From Haloarcula sp. DT43 (GTDB lineage Archaea; Halobacteriota; Halobacteria; Halobacteriales; Haloarculaceae): a stretch of 64,000 nucleotides of DNA. The stretch is from NCBI RefSeq assembly GCF_037078405.1, contig NZ_JAYMGZ010000002.1:372001-436000 (forward strand), in the 5' to 3' direction. Position 1 is the stretch's first letter, and each line of letters begins with the position of its first letter. The position numbers were made by a program, and so were the translations under genes. This document shows positions 45,940-54,724 of this stretch, piece by piece. The notes under the pieces are model-generated. The model was not told the DNA's origin. It did not search any database and worked only from the letters and a program-made list of their open reading frames with translations.

Positions 45940-45970
45940 GTCGAGGCCGGACGGGCCGCTGCCCGGCGGA

Positions 45971-45980
45971 GGGCTTAACA
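45971..45980 (+). promoter_or_regulatory. TATA-like box for the HPP-Usp gene at 46004
   Basis: The bases gggcttaaca are centred 28 bases before the ATG. Confidence 0.5.
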
Positions 45981-46003
45981 GACGCTCCCTCGTGCACCCC
46001 TGT

Positions 46004-47512
46004 ATGCTCGACCAGTTCCGGAAGCGGCTCCGCGCGGCGGCCAGGCGGCTCCGGCGGGTCGAGCGCCGCGAACTCCAGGACTTCAGGCGCTGGGCAGAGG
46101 TGACCGAGAACCTCGTTCACATCTCCATGCTGGTGTTCGTCCCGCTGGCTATCGTGCTGGTGACGACGCTGGCGAACGTCGTTCCGCAACTGAGCTTCCT
46201 GCTTTTCCCGCCGCTCGCGGCGGGGACGTACACGCTGTTCGTCGACCCGACGAGCAAGTACTCCGACCCGAAGCGGTTCGTCGCGGGGCTGACCATCGGC
46301 GCGGTCTGTGGACTGGTCGCGCTCGCCGTCTCGAACAGTTACCTCCCGGTCCCGGGCGGCCAGTTCGGCGTCAACGCCCTCGGTGCCGGGCTAGCCGTCT
46401 TCGCCACCGGCGTGGTCACCTGGCCGCTGGACATCGAGGAGCCGTCGTCGTACTCGACCGCTCTGCTGGCGCTGCTCGTGGAACCGAACCAGCGGGCGGC
46501 GTTCGTCGCCAGCGTCTTCGTTGCCAGTTCGCTCGTGGCGGCCATCTTCGTCGTCTGGCGCGAGGAGTTCTACGAGCGGCGGGCGACGTACCTCTACGAG
46601 TCGATGTCCGGCGACGACCACGTCCTCGTCCCGATGCGCGGCGAGTCGGCGGGCCGGACGGCGATGCTGGGCGCGCGCCTCGCGGCCGCCCACGAGGCCG
46701 GCAAAGTCGTCCTGCTGGACATGGTCTCCGCCGGCGACGCCGCCGAGCACTCGCTCACGCGGGAGACGATACAGCTGGACATCCGGTCCGAGAACGGGGC
46801 CGAGCCGCCGTCGGCCGAGACCCGTCCGGTCGGCGACGGCGGCGACCCGGCGACCGCCCCGGCGTCGCCCGACCGGACCGACCTCGAAGCGGAAATCGAC
46901 TGGCTGGAGACCCACGCCGCACGCATCGAGACGCGGACGGGCGTCTCCTGTCAGGTCGTCGTCGCGAGCGACGACGGGTCGCCGGCCAAGACGACGCTAC
47001 AGACCGCGGCCGAGACCAACTGCGACCTCATAGTCGCGCCCTACGAGAGCCGCCACGGCGCGCTGACGCCGTACCTCCAGCGGCTGTTCCGCAGCGAGAG
47101 CGACGTTGTCGTCCACCGGTCGGTGAGCGACCGGACCCGCTGGAAGCAGGTCCTGGTCCCCGTGCGGTCCGTCAGCGACGTGGCCCACAACATGGTCGAC
47201 TTCGCCACGCGGCTGGCCGGCCGGAGCGGGCGGGTGGCCGTCGCCACCTGCATCGGCTCCCGCGGCGACCGCCGCCGGGCCGAGGAGATGCTCGCGGACC
47301 TCATCGAACCGTACGAGGGGGCCTTCGAGACGCGGGTCCCGCGGACGGACATCCAGGCGTTCCTCGCCGACACCGCCCCGCAGTACGACCTGGTGATTAT
47401 CGGGGCGAGCCGCGACCGGAGCAAGGCGTCGCGGTTCATTTCGCCGCCGACCTTCGAGCGGCTGGAAGACGTCGAGACGGACGTGGCCATCGTCGACCGC
47501 GGCCGGGCCTAG
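46004..47512 (+). CDS. HPP-family membrane protein fused to UspA-like domains
   Basis: A 502-aa fusion. Residues 40 to about 190 form an HPP-type membrane domain of about five helices ('LVHISMLVFVPLAIVLVTTL', 'LLFPPLAAGTYTLFVDPTSK', 'FGVNALGAGLAVFATGVVTW', 'AALLALLVEP'-like end). The soluble remainder has two UspA-like halves ('HVLVPMRGESAGRTAMLGAR' and 'KQVLVPVRSVSDVAHNMVDF'), the second ending 'YDLVIIGASRDRSKASRFIS'. A fusion of this kind suggests a nucleotide-sensing regulated membrane protein. It heads a cluster with a K+ channel and TrkA_C proteins; its stop is shared with the channel gene via CTAG. Confidence 0.83.
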   Translation: MLDQFRKRLRAAARRLRRVERRELQDFRRWAEVTENLVHISMLVFVPLAIVLVTTLANVVPQLSFLLFPPLAAGTYTLFVDPTSKYSDPKRFVAGLTIGAVCGLVALAVSNSYLPVPGGQFGVNALGAGLAVFATGVVTWPLDIEEPSSYSTALLALLVEPNQRAAFVASVFVASSLVAAIFVVWREEFYERRATYLYESMSGDDHVLVPMRGESAGRTAMLGARLAAAHEAGKVVLLDMVSAGDAAEHSLTRETIQLDIRSENGAEPPSAETRPVGDGGDPATAPASPDRTDLEAEIDWLETHAARIETRTGVSCQVVVASDDGSPAKTTLQTAAETNCDLIVAPYESRHGALTPYLQRLFRSESDVVVHRSVSDRTRWKQVLVPVRSVSDVAHNMVDFATRLAGRSGRVAVATCIGSRGDRRRAEEMLADLIEPYEGAFETRVPRTDIQAFLADTAPQYDLVIIGASRDRSKASRFISPPTFERLEDVETDVAIVDRGRA

Positions 47513-48717
47513 ATGTCCGCGTCCTCCTCGTCTCTCACGTCGAGCAGGTGGTCGGCGACGTTCTCCATCCCCTCCCGACCCAGCGCGGACTGGACGATGA
47601 GGTGCCCGCCGAGCACCGCCGGACTGATGACGGTGTCGGCCCCTGCCCGGCGGAGCTTCTCGACGTTCTCGCGGTCGGTCGCCGCGGCGACGATGTTGAC
47701 CTCCGGGTTGAGCGTCTGTGCCGTCAGTATCGCCAGCGCGTCCTGGGCGTCGTTGTTCGTCGCCGCGACGACCGCCGTGGCGTCCTCGATTCCGGCCCGC
47801 AAGAGCGGGTCCTCGTCGCTCGGGTCGGCGGTCAGCACGGCGATGTCCCGTTGCTGGAGTTGCGTGGCCGTCTCCGTGTCCGGGGTGATGACCACGAACT
47901 CTATCGCGCCAGTCAGTTCGTCGATAATCGGTTCCGTCAGGTCGCCGTGGCCGAGCACCAGCACGTGGTTCTCGAGCAGGTCCAGTTGTGCGTCAGTCAT
48001 GTTTCCGAGTGCCTCCGAAAGCCGCTTCTCGATTGCCGGCCCCAGCAGCGACCCTAGGGCGATGGCGAAACTGGCCGTCCCGAGGACGACCACCGACATG
48101 CCGAACAGTTTCGCCTGCTGGCTCTGTGGGGTCATGTCGCCGTACCCGACGGTACTGGCCGTCACGAGCGTGTAGTAGAACGCGTCGGTCGCCGTCGAGA
48201 GGTTGGCGAACTCGTCCCGGAGCGCGTACGAGCCGGCGGTCCCGTACATGAGCGAGCCTATCAGCGCCGCCCCGGCCGCCAGTTGCGCCGTCGAGAGGTC
48301 TATCGGCCGGTCGAACCGCCGCCGGTTCACCAGCATCGTCGGGAGCGATACCAGCGAGAGGACGACGAGCGGGACCGAAACCGCCGAACTCGGCACGACG
48401 CCGACGAACGGAATCGTCACTGCGGAGCTCTGTACCAGCCCCTGTATCGCCGCCACGGGGAGCAAGACGACGGTCGCGTACCACGCGATCCGCAGGCGGC
48501 GACGGAGCCCGACGACGCTGACCAGCAGCGTAAACCCCGTGAGCGCGCCGGTGAATCCGGCGGTCCGCTGGATGCTCGGCGGGATGAAGTCCCCGAGCGG
48601 CCCGCTGATGGACACGGCGCTGATGTTGACCACTCCGGTGACGAACGACAGCACCGCCACTATCACCGGCAGGATGATGGTCGCCCGCGCCCCGAGCCAG
48701 TCCCGTGGTCTGTCCAT
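47509..48717 (-). CDS. Six-helix potassium channel with RCK_N (TrkA_N) domain and no RCK_C
   Basis: A 402-aa voltage-gated-like K+ channel. Five helices precede the pore ('FYYTLVTASTVGYGDMTPQS' with the selectivity filter TVGYGD), then the last helix 'LFGMSVVVLGTASFAIALGS'. The cytoplasmic RCK_N domain begins 'NHVLVLGHGDLTEPIIDEL' and has 'DTETATQLQQRDIAVLTADP' and 'AVVAATNNDAQDALAILTAQ'. The protein ends shortly after 'DTVISPAVLGGHLIVQSALG', so the usual C-terminal TrkA_C/RCK_C domain is missing. The start at 48717 has the TATA-like catttacac 29 bases upstream. It is divergent from two TrkA_C membrane proteins. Confidence 0.88.
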   Translation of the reverse strand: MDRPRDWLGARATIILPVIVAVLSFVTGVVNISAVSISGPLGDFIPPSIQRTAGFTGALTGFTLLVSVVGLRRRLRIAWYATVVLLPVAAIQGLVQSSAVTIPFVGVVPSSAVSVPLVVLSLVSLPTMLVNRRRFDRPIDLSTAQLAAGAALIGSLMYGTAGSYALRDEFANLSTATDAFYYTLVTASTVGYGDMTPQSQQAKLFGMSVVVLGTASFAIALGSLLGPAIEKRLSEALGNMTDAQLDLLENHVLVLGHGDLTEPIIDELTGAIEFVVITPDTETATQLQQRDIAVLTADPSDEDPLLRAGIEDATAVVAATNNDAQDALAILTAQTLNPEVNIVAAATDRENVEKLRRAGADTVISPAVLGGHLIVQSALGREGMENVADHLLDVRDEEDADI

Positions 48718-48741
48718 ACCCATCCAGATTACAGCGCCCGG

Positions 48742-48780
48742 TGTAAATGTACTGTCCGCGGGCCGGAAGCGATTTACTAC
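48742..48780. promoter_or_regulatory. Divergent promoter pair of the potassium cluster
   Basis: The minus-strand TATA-like catttacac (48742-48750) lies 29 bases before the channel ATG at 48717. The plus-strand gcgatttacta (around 48769-48779) lies 27 bases before the ATG at 48801. The two promoters are back to back in an 83-base spacer, so coordinated expression is likely. Confidence 0.55.
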
Positions 48781-48800
48781 CGGACACGCAGGATGGGGAC

Positions 48801-50024
48801 ATGGCGTCGCTCCCGATTGAGGTATTGATGGGGATTTATCTGGGGTTGTTGGTGGGGGTAATACCGGCGCTCGTGTCGTGGGCGCTGGGGTTCAGTTTCA
48901 AGTACTTTACCGGCATCACCGTGCCCGGGTTCGGTGTCGTCGTGCTGGCAATCGCGCTGGCCGGCGTCAGCGGCGGGCTCATGTCGCTGGCGGACAAGTC
49001 GATAACGCAGGCCCCCAACGCCGAGCGGATAATCACTGCCATCATCCTCGTCGGGATGGTGTCGCTGTACGCCCACAGCAAGGGGGACAAGCTCGGGGCG
49101 GAGTTCCCGAAGCGGCTCTCGCTGAAGGGGCTACGCGAGAAGAAGCTCTCGGCCGACGTGGTCGAGTTCGTCGGCGGCCGCGACGAGGTCCGCATCCGCG
49201 TCGTCGGCGACGTGGCCGACATGGAGGGGTATCCCCCGCTGTCAGAGCCACTCCGGGCCGAGATACGAACCGAGGAGTGGCGCTTCCCGGCGGACCTCCG
49301 CATCGGCGAACTCGAACACCGCATGGAGGAGCGGCTGAAATCGGAGTTCGACCTCGGCGACGCCGCCGTCTCGATAGACGAACAGGGGCGGGCGACGGTC
49401 GTCGCTGCGCCGCCGTTTTCCGGGCTGTCGAAGCGCGTCGGCGACAACCGCCACGCCGTCTCGGTCGAGGCGCTGTTGCCGACCGGCCTGGCCCGCAACG
49501 ACGAGGTGACGGTGCTGACTGAGGACGCGCAGGTTCGCGGGACCGTCGTCAGTGCCCGGTCGGCGTCGGCGGACGACGAGACGGCCGCCGAGACGCCCAC
49601 GCCGCCCGAGGTCGACGACGAGGCGTCCCCGGCACCGGTCCAGGCACCGACGACCGATGGCGGCGAGGGCCGGCTCACGGTCGCCGTGACCCGGACCGAC
49701 GTCCAGCCGCTCCTGCGGTCGGCCCAGCCGAAGGTCGTGGTCGAGCCCCGCGGGACACATCGGGAGTACGAACTCGTCTCTCTGCTCCGGCGGGCCGGCA
49801 ACCGGTTCCGGCGGCTGACCGTCCGGGCCGACGGCCCCCTCGACGGGACGACGCTCAGGGACGCCCACGTCCGCGAGACCCACGGCGTCGCCATCGTCGC
49901 CATCCGGACGCCGGACGGCTGGCAGGTCGCGCCGCGGGGTGACGCGGCCGTCGAGGGCGGCGACGAACTGTACGCGATTGGCCGCCGCGCCGACCTCGAG
50001 GCCTTCGAGGAGGCGGTCGCATGA
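48801..50024 (+). CDS. Three-helix membrane protein with C-terminal TrkA_C domain (first paralogue)
   Basis: A 407-aa protein. Three helices ('MGIYLGLLVGVIPALVSWAL', 'GFGVVVLAIALAGVSGGLMS', 'IITAIILVGMVSLYAHSKGD') are followed by a beta-rich region (about 100-265), a Pro/Glu-rich linker (about 270-300), a second beta region and a C-terminal TrkA_C/RCK_C domain. The TrkA_C part reads 'DGTTLRDAHVRETHGVAIVA' and 'IRTPDGWQVAPRGDAAVEGG' followed by DELYAIG. There is no pore loop and no RCK_N domain. The gene overlaps the next, similarly built gene by ATGA (50021-50024). Together they could supply the regulatory part that the divergent channel lacks. Confidence 0.82.
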   Translation: MASLPIEVLMGIYLGLLVGVIPALVSWALGFSFKYFTGITVPGFGVVVLAIALAGVSGGLMSLADKSITQAPNAERIITAIILVGMVSLYAHSKGDKLGAEFPKRLSLKGLREKKLSADVVEFVGGRDEVRIRVVGDVADMEGYPPLSEPLRAEIRTEEWRFPADLRIGELEHRMEERLKSEFDLGDAAVSIDEQGRATVVAAPPFSGLSKRVGDNRHAVSVEALLPTGLARNDEVTVLTEDAQVRGTVVSARSASADDETAAETPTPPEVDDEASPAPVQAPTTDGGEGRLTVAVTRTDVQPLLRSAQPKVVVEPRGTHREYELVSLLRRAGNRFRRLTVRADGPLDGTTLRDAHVRETHGVAIVAIRTPDGWQVAPRGDAAVEGGDELYAIGRRADLEAFEEAVA

Positions 50025-51691
50025 CGCTCGCCGGACCGCTGGCACAGGTCGGTGCGAACCTGCAACTGGGGCTGCTATCGCAGGTGGTGGTCGAGGGCGT
50101 GGCGTGGCTCCTCGCCATCGCCGTCCTCGCCGCGACGCCGGCGGGCGCTATCGCCGTCTTCTACCGCTGGTACGTCCGGGAGCGGATTCAGACCGGGCTC
50201 GCGCTCCTGTTCGGGCTGACCGCCGTCGTCCTCGTCATCGGCGCGACGACCGCGCTCAGCGAGGTCATCCTCGGCGACGAGGACGTGCTGGCGGCCGGCG
50301 CGGTCCTGCTGAACCTCGCGGCCTTTTTCGCCGGCGGGGCCGGGGCCTACGGGGGAATGCGTATCGGGGACCGGCTGGGCGTCGACCTCTTCGCCGCGAC
50401 CGGCGGCCGGAACATCGACGCCGACGTGAGCGAAATCGTCCAGACCGTCGGCCGGGTTACCTCGGTCCGCCTCCCCGAGGACGTCGACGACATCGTCGGC
50501 TACGACCCGATGCCGGAGGAGACGAAGGAGACCCTCGCGGACCGGCGGTTCCTCTTCCCGCGGCGGCTGACGAAAGACGAACTCAGGGACCGGCTGGTCG
50601 CCCGGCTCAAGACCGACTACGGCGTCGGCCACGTGGACGTCGAACTGGCCGATGACGGCACCGTCAACTACCTCGCGGTCGGCTCGCGGGCGGCCGGTAT
50701 CGGCCCGACACTGCCGCCCTCGACGAACGCCGTCGCCATCCGCGCCGACCCGGCCCACGCCGCGAGCGCCGGGGACCTCGTCCAGGTCTGGGAGCGAGCG
50801 CCGGCCAGGCGCGTGCTCACCGGCGAACTCCGGGGAGTCGCCGACGACGTGGTGACGGTCGCCATCGACGCCGCAGACACGCCGAAACTCGACCCCCAGA
50901 CCGAGTACAAACTGGTCACGCTCCCGGTACAGGACCGCTCGGACCGGGAGTTCGCCTCGCTGCTCCGGGCGGCCGACGAGACGATGGGCACGGCCACCGT
51001 CGGGCCGGGGAGCGCGCTCGACGGCGCGCCCGTCGGGAGCCTGGCGGTCGCGGTGGTCGCAATCACCCGCGACGACGCGGCACCGGAGACGATTCCGTCC
51101 CGCGACCGGGTGCTGGCGGCCGGCGACACCATCTACGCCATCGCCACCCCGGACGCGCTCCGGCGACTGGAGCAAGCCACGGCGGGGACCGGCGACCCGC
51201 CCGCGACGGCCGCCCCGGCGGACGAGGCAGACGCCGACGGCGAGGATGTCGCGTCGGCGTCGGCCTCCAGTGCTGGGGCCGAACCCGACAGCGACGCCGC
51301 GGAGACACCGGCCGGGACCGACGACGGGAACGCCGACGCTATCGACGACGGGACGGCCGATACCGCCGCCGACACGGACCAGCCCGACACCGGCGCGGAC
51401 GAATCGACGGCCGAACCCGCCGACGGGCCGACGGACGAATCCGACGACGCCCCGGACGAGGACCCGCTGTCGGCGCTCTCGGACGCCGACGCGGAGGAGC
51501 CCGACGACCTCTCGGCTGACGAGCCGTTCGACGAGCCGGCGGCGGACGACGACACCGTCGAGGTGTGGGACCCGGAGGAGCGAATCGGCGAGGCGGACGG
51601 CGCCACCGACGACCCGACTGCCCCCGACCCGCCGGCCGACGAGGGCGGCGACACATCGAACGCCGACGAGGACCCGGAGAAACAGAGCTGA
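50021..51691 (+). CDS. Three-helix membrane protein with TrkA_C domain and long acidic tail (second paralogue)
   Basis: A 556-aa protein with the same plan as its upstream neighbour: three helices ('EGVAWLLAIAVLAATPAGAI', 'TGLALLFGLTAVVLVIGATT', 'AAGAVLLNLAAFFAGGAGAY'), beta-rich middle, and a TrkA_C-like domain ('LDGAPVGSLAVAVVAITRDD' and 'IPSRDRVLAAGDTIYAIATP', about residues 325-390). The last 160 or so residues are a disordered Asp/Glu/Ala/Thr-rich tail with no hydrophobic segment, as often seen in cytoplasmic haloarchaeal proteins. Translation is coupled to the upstream gene by ATGA. Gene duplication within the operon is likely. Confidence 0.8.
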   Translation: MTLAGPLAQVGANLQLGLLSQVVVEGVAWLLAIAVLAATPAGAIAVFYRWYVRERIQTGLALLFGLTAVVLVIGATTALSEVILGDEDVLAAGAVLLNLAAFFAGGAGAYGGMRIGDRLGVDLFAATGGRNIDADVSEIVQTVGRVTSVRLPEDVDDIVGYDPMPEETKETLADRRFLFPRRLTKDELRDRLVARLKTDYGVGHVDVELADDGTVNYLAVGSRAAGIGPTLPPSTNAVAIRADPAHAASAGDLVQVWERAPARRVLTGELRGVADDVVTVAIDAADTPKLDPQTEYKLVTLPVQDRSDREFASLLRAADETMGTATVGPGSALDGAPVGSLAVAVVAITRDDAAPETIPSRDRVLAAGDTIYAIATPDALRRLEQATAGTGDPPATAAPADEADADGEDVASASASSAGAEPDSDAAETPAGTDDGNADAIDDGTADTAADTDQPDTGADESTAEPADGPTDESDDAPDEDPLSALSDADAEEPDDLSADEPFDEPAADDDTVEVWDPEERIGEADGATDDPTAPDPPADEGGDTSNADEDPEKQS

Positions 51692-51750
51692 CCGCCACCA
51701 GCGGACGCTCGGAGGCGGAGCCCCGACCGGACACGCCGCGGTCCGGAACC

Positions 51751-51760
51751 CTCTTTTGAC
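51751..51760 (+). promoter_or_regulatory. TATA-like box for samp1
   Basis: The bases ctcttttgac are centred 25 bases before the ATG at 51780, so samp1 probably has its own leaderless promoter. Confidence 0.45.
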
Positions 51761-51779
51761 GGACGCCCGCAGTACCGGT

Positions 51780-52058
51780 ATGGAGTGGAAACTGTTCGCA
51801 CACCTCCGGGACGCGGCCGACGGCCAGTCGGTCAGCGTCGATGTCGAGGGCGACGCCACGGTCGAAGCGGCGCTCGATGCGCTGCTCGCGGCGCGACCGG
51901 CGCTCGCCGAGGAGGTGCTCGACGAAAACGAGGAACTGGCCGACCACATCCGTGTGCTCGTCGACGGTGAAGACCCGTTCTCCGCCGGCGACGGGCTGGC
52001 GACGCCGGTCGACGAGGGGACGGAACTCGCGCTGTTTCCGCCGGTCAGCGGCGGGTGA
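51780..52058 (+). CDS. samp1: Ubiquitin-like small archaeal modifier protein SAMP1 (MoaD-like)
   Basis: A 92-aa beta-grasp protein beginning 'MEWKLFAHLRDAADGQSVSV' and ending 'ELALFPPVSGG', i.e. with the exposed C-terminal Gly-Gly required for adenylation by the E1-like UbaA and isopeptide attachment to protein lysines. The beginning and end closely match Haloferax SAMP1, which is also needed for molybdopterin synthase activity as the MoaD-like sulfur carrier. The start ATG at 51780 is fixed by family length. It follows the TrkA_C pair with its own promoter. Confidence 0.94.
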   Translation: MEWKLFAHLRDAADGQSVSVDVEGDATVEAALDALLAARPALAEEVLDENEELADHIRVLVDGEDPFSAGDGLATPVDEGTELALFPPVSGG

Positions 52059-52070
52059 CGGCCCGACTTC

Positions 52071-53723
52071 TCACGCTCGCCTCGTCCCGACCTGGCCGGT
52101 GACGACGATGCGGAACCCGTCCCGGTAGGCCGTGTCGACGGTGGCCTCCCACCCGTGCGTTTCGGCCAGCAACCGCAGGTTCGGGAGCGGCAGCCCGGAC
52201 TGGCCGTCCGGAATCGCCTGCCCGTAGGTGAAAAACGGCGCGGGGTCGTCCCGGGCCGGCGGCTGGCCGTCGTCGGTGATAGTGAACCCGTCGTCGGTGA
52301 CCGCGACCGACACCGACGCCGCGCCGTTGTGGGCCGCGAACCGGAACGCGTTCTCGAAGAGGGTCTGCAAGCGCGGCGGGTCGGCCTCCACCGCGCCGTC
52401 CGCCGCGACGACGAGCGTGAGGTCGCCGACGTCGGCCGCTGCCAGCGCGCGCTCGGCGACCTCGCTCACAGTCACCTGCCGCGTCGATTCGACGGTCTGC
52501 CCGTGCTGTGCGAGCTGTGCGAGTTTGCCGACGACGTCGGCCATGTGGTCGGCCGACCGGGACGCCGCCCGGAGCGATTCGCGGGCCCGGGTCACGTTCC
52601 CGTCGGTCAGGGCGCTCCCGGCGATGTCGACCCGTCCGTTGACGGTCTGGAGCGTGTTGAGCAGTTCGTGGCGGATGGCGGCGGCGAACCCCTCTAGCTG
52701 TTCGTTCTGCCGCGAGAGCTCGCGCCGCTGGCGCTCTACCTCCGTCACGTCCGAAAAGACGACCATTTCGCCGATGCTGGTCTGCCCGAGGGAGAACGAG
52801 GTCCCGCTGACGAGGTAGTAGCGGACCTCGCCGTCTTCGACGTATTCGAGTATCTGGTCGTCGCTGTCGAGCGCGCCCGCGACGCTCGGGAGCGTGTCGC
52901 CGAGTTGTTCCCCGACCGTCCCATCGAGGGCCGGGAACGTCGACGCCGCGAGGTCGTTGTACTCGCGGATTCGCCCGGTGTCGTCGAGGTAGACGATTGG
53001 TCCGTCGACCCCGTCGGTCAACTGGACGGCCAGGAACGTGGTGTCGAAGACGTAGAGGACGCCGAGGGCGAACACGACGACCCCGAGCGGCTCGTAGTTG
53101 ATGTCCAGCAGCCGGTCGCTCGTGAACCCGACGATGTCGAGGAGCACGGGCAGCCCGGTCACGCCGACGAGCGCGACCAGCGGGCGCGTGTCGTAGTCCG
53201 CTTCCGCACAGAGCTCGTACAGCATGAAGAAGCCGACGGCGACGAGCGCGTACGAGAGGCCGGCCACGAGCCAGTGGAACGTCTGGTGTTCTATCGTCAG
53301 GTGCGGGAACGGCGTCTGGACGAACACCGTCCGGAAGTACAGCCCGTGGAGCGGGTTCGTCACTTTGACCGCGACGATGGCGAGGTAGACGCCGACGGCC
53401 AGGCGGCGGTACGATGCCGTCCGGTGGAGCGAGCGACCGGTGTACGCCGACGTGAAGTAGAGCCACGACCCGACGGTCGTCAGCCCCACGACGAGGCTGA
53501 GCACGTAGGCGGCGTACCGCAGCCCTGGCGTCGGTGCGACCAGGAACGCCAGTTCCAGCGCGGCCCACCCGCCGCTCCCGGCGAGCAGGCCGACGAGCCC
53601 GCGCCGTGTGTCCGGCTCCGCGACGCTGAGCGCCCGCGGCACGGCGGCCAGACACCCGAGCGTGGCGACGGCGTACGCCGCCACGTAGACCGCAAACGAG
53701 AGCGAGAGTCCGGAAACCGACAT
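52071..53723 (-). CDS. 7TM-type histidine kinase with PAS domain
   Basis: A 550-aa membrane kinase. The N-terminal part has about seven helices (residues 5-230; 'histidine kinase N-terminal 7TM' pattern). It is followed by a PAS domain ('GPIVYLDDTGRIREYNDLAA', 'SSIGEMVVFSDVTE'-like end), a HisKA-like segment with His352 in 'AAAIRHELLNTLQTVNG', and an HATPase_c region with 'LQTLFENAFRFAAHNGAASV'. The ATPase G boxes are atypical: 'TDDGQPPARDDPAPFFTYGQ' has no clear DxGxG, and no GxGxGL is visible. Catalysis may be reduced. The regulator partner is not next to it. Confidence 0.82.
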   Translation of the reverse strand: MSVSGLSLSFAVYVAAYAVATLGCLAAVPRALSVAEPDTRRGLVGLLAGSGGWAALELAFLVAPTPGLRYAAYVLSLVVGLTTVGSWLYFTSAYTGRSLHRTASYRRLAVGVYLAIVAVKVTNPLHGLYFRTVFVQTPFPHLTIEHQTFHWLVAGLSYALVAVGFFMLYELCAEADYDTRPLVALVGVTGLPVLLDIVGFTSDRLLDINYEPLGVVVFALGVLYVFDTTFLAVQLTDGVDGPIVYLDDTGRIREYNDLAASTFPALDGTVGEQLGDTLPSVAGALDSDDQILEYVEDGEVRYYLVSGTSFSLGQTSIGEMVVFSDVTEVERQRRELSRQNEQLEGFAAAIRHELLNTLQTVNGRVDIAGSALTDGNVTRARESLRAASRSADHMADVVGKLAQLAQHGQTVESTRQVTVSEVAERALAAADVGDLTLVVAADGAVEADPPRLQTLFENAFRFAAHNGAASVSVAVTDDGFTITDDGQPPARDDPAPFFTYGQAIPDGQSGLPLPNLRLLAETHGWEATVDTAYRDGFRIVVTGQVGTRRA

Positions 53724-53794
53724 GGACTCTAGTACAGACCGTTCGGGTCATGAACGCACTGGCCTCGTTTCCATGGCTGATAACGGGACGGGGC

Positions 53795-54682
53795 TCAGGT
53801 GAGGTCCGCGCTGCAGACGAAGGTGGGCCAGTCGCTCGTCGCCCCGCGGACGGCGGCCGCCTGTGCGACGTGCCGCGGCGTCTCGGGGATGAGGACCCGC
53901 GTCCGGTCGACGCCGAGGGCGGCGGCGTCGTCCCGAATCGCATCGAACAGGGCCGCGGCGGCGTCGGCGTCGTCCCACGCGCCGACGGCGTACTCTGCCA
54001 GACGAACGTCGTCGCCCGGGTCGCGCGTCACGCGGGCGCGACACGCCGCGCCGTGGGTCCCGCCGTCCGTGACGGCGAACACGGCCTCCTCGTCGGCGAG
54101 GGCCCGCAGGTCGTCGCGCGTGAGTTCCGAGAGCGCCCACGACTGCTCGCGGTCCAGTGCCAGCCCCGAGAGGGCGGTCCGCGCGTCGCTGTCGGTCCAG
54201 TAGGTCCAGGCGACCGTCGGGTCGTCGGTGACAGACAGCGACGGGGTCGCCTCGCGCGGCTCCGGCGACGCCCACCGGAACGAACAGGTCGGCTCGAACC
54301 CCGCCGCGACGGACTGGCCGAGGCCGGCGTCGTTCCACGAGAACACCATGTTCCGGGCGACCGTCGCCCCGCCGTCGGCCGCCCACTCGAGGAGGTCCTC
54401 GACCATCGCCAGCCCGTGGCCCTCGCCCCGGTGGGCCGGGTCGACGCGGATGCCCTGGAGCCACGCTTCGTGGTCGCTCAGCACGACGCCCTGGCAGAGG
54501 CCGACGGGGGTCCCGTCGACGGTCGCGACGACGGTCCGCTGGTCCGGGCCGTCGCTGGCAACCCAGTCGCGGAACACCGCCGGGATGTACTCCGCCGTGT
54601 CGCGGTCGCTCCAGACCTCCTGGACGAACGCCACCACGTCGTCGTAGTCGTCCGCTCGCGCCTGTCGAACCGTCGATGACAT
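53795..54682 (-). CDS. GNAT-family acetyltransferase with duplicated domain
   Basis: A 295-aa protein with an N-terminal GNAT domain ('TVRQARADDYDDVVAFVQEV', acetyl-CoA loop 'IRVDPAHRGEGHGLAMVEDL' near residue 90) and a C-terminal half that looks like a second, degenerate GNAT ('SELTRDDLRALADEEAVFAV', 'AVGAWDDADAAAALFDAIRD'). The substrate is unknown. The start at 54682 is supported by the TATA-like aacttttcac 27 bases upstream (minus strand). Confidence 0.85.
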   Translation of the reverse strand: MSSTVRQARADDYDDVVAFVQEVWSDRDTAEYIPAVFRDWVASDGPDQRTVVATVDGTPVGLCQGVVLSDHEAWLQGIRVDPAHRGEGHGLAMVEDLLEWAADGGATVARNMVFSWNDAGLGQSVAAGFEPTCSFRWASPEPREATPSLSVTDDPTVAWTYWTDSDARTALSGLALDREQSWALSELTRDDLRALADEEAVFAVTDGGTHGAACRARVTRDPGDDVRLAEYAVGAWDDADAAAALFDAIRDDAAALGVDRTRVLIPETPRHVAQAAAVRGATSDWPTFVCSADLT

Positions 54683-54724
54683 ACTCCACACTGCGGGACG
54701 GGGCGTGAAAAGTTCGGTCGCTCG

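Noticed and set aside
51180-51691. Acidic tail of the second TrkA_C protein as a frameshift product
   Set aside because: Codon use and amino-acid composition are those of normal haloarchaeal acidic linkers, and the frame ends in a plain stop before the samp1 promoter.
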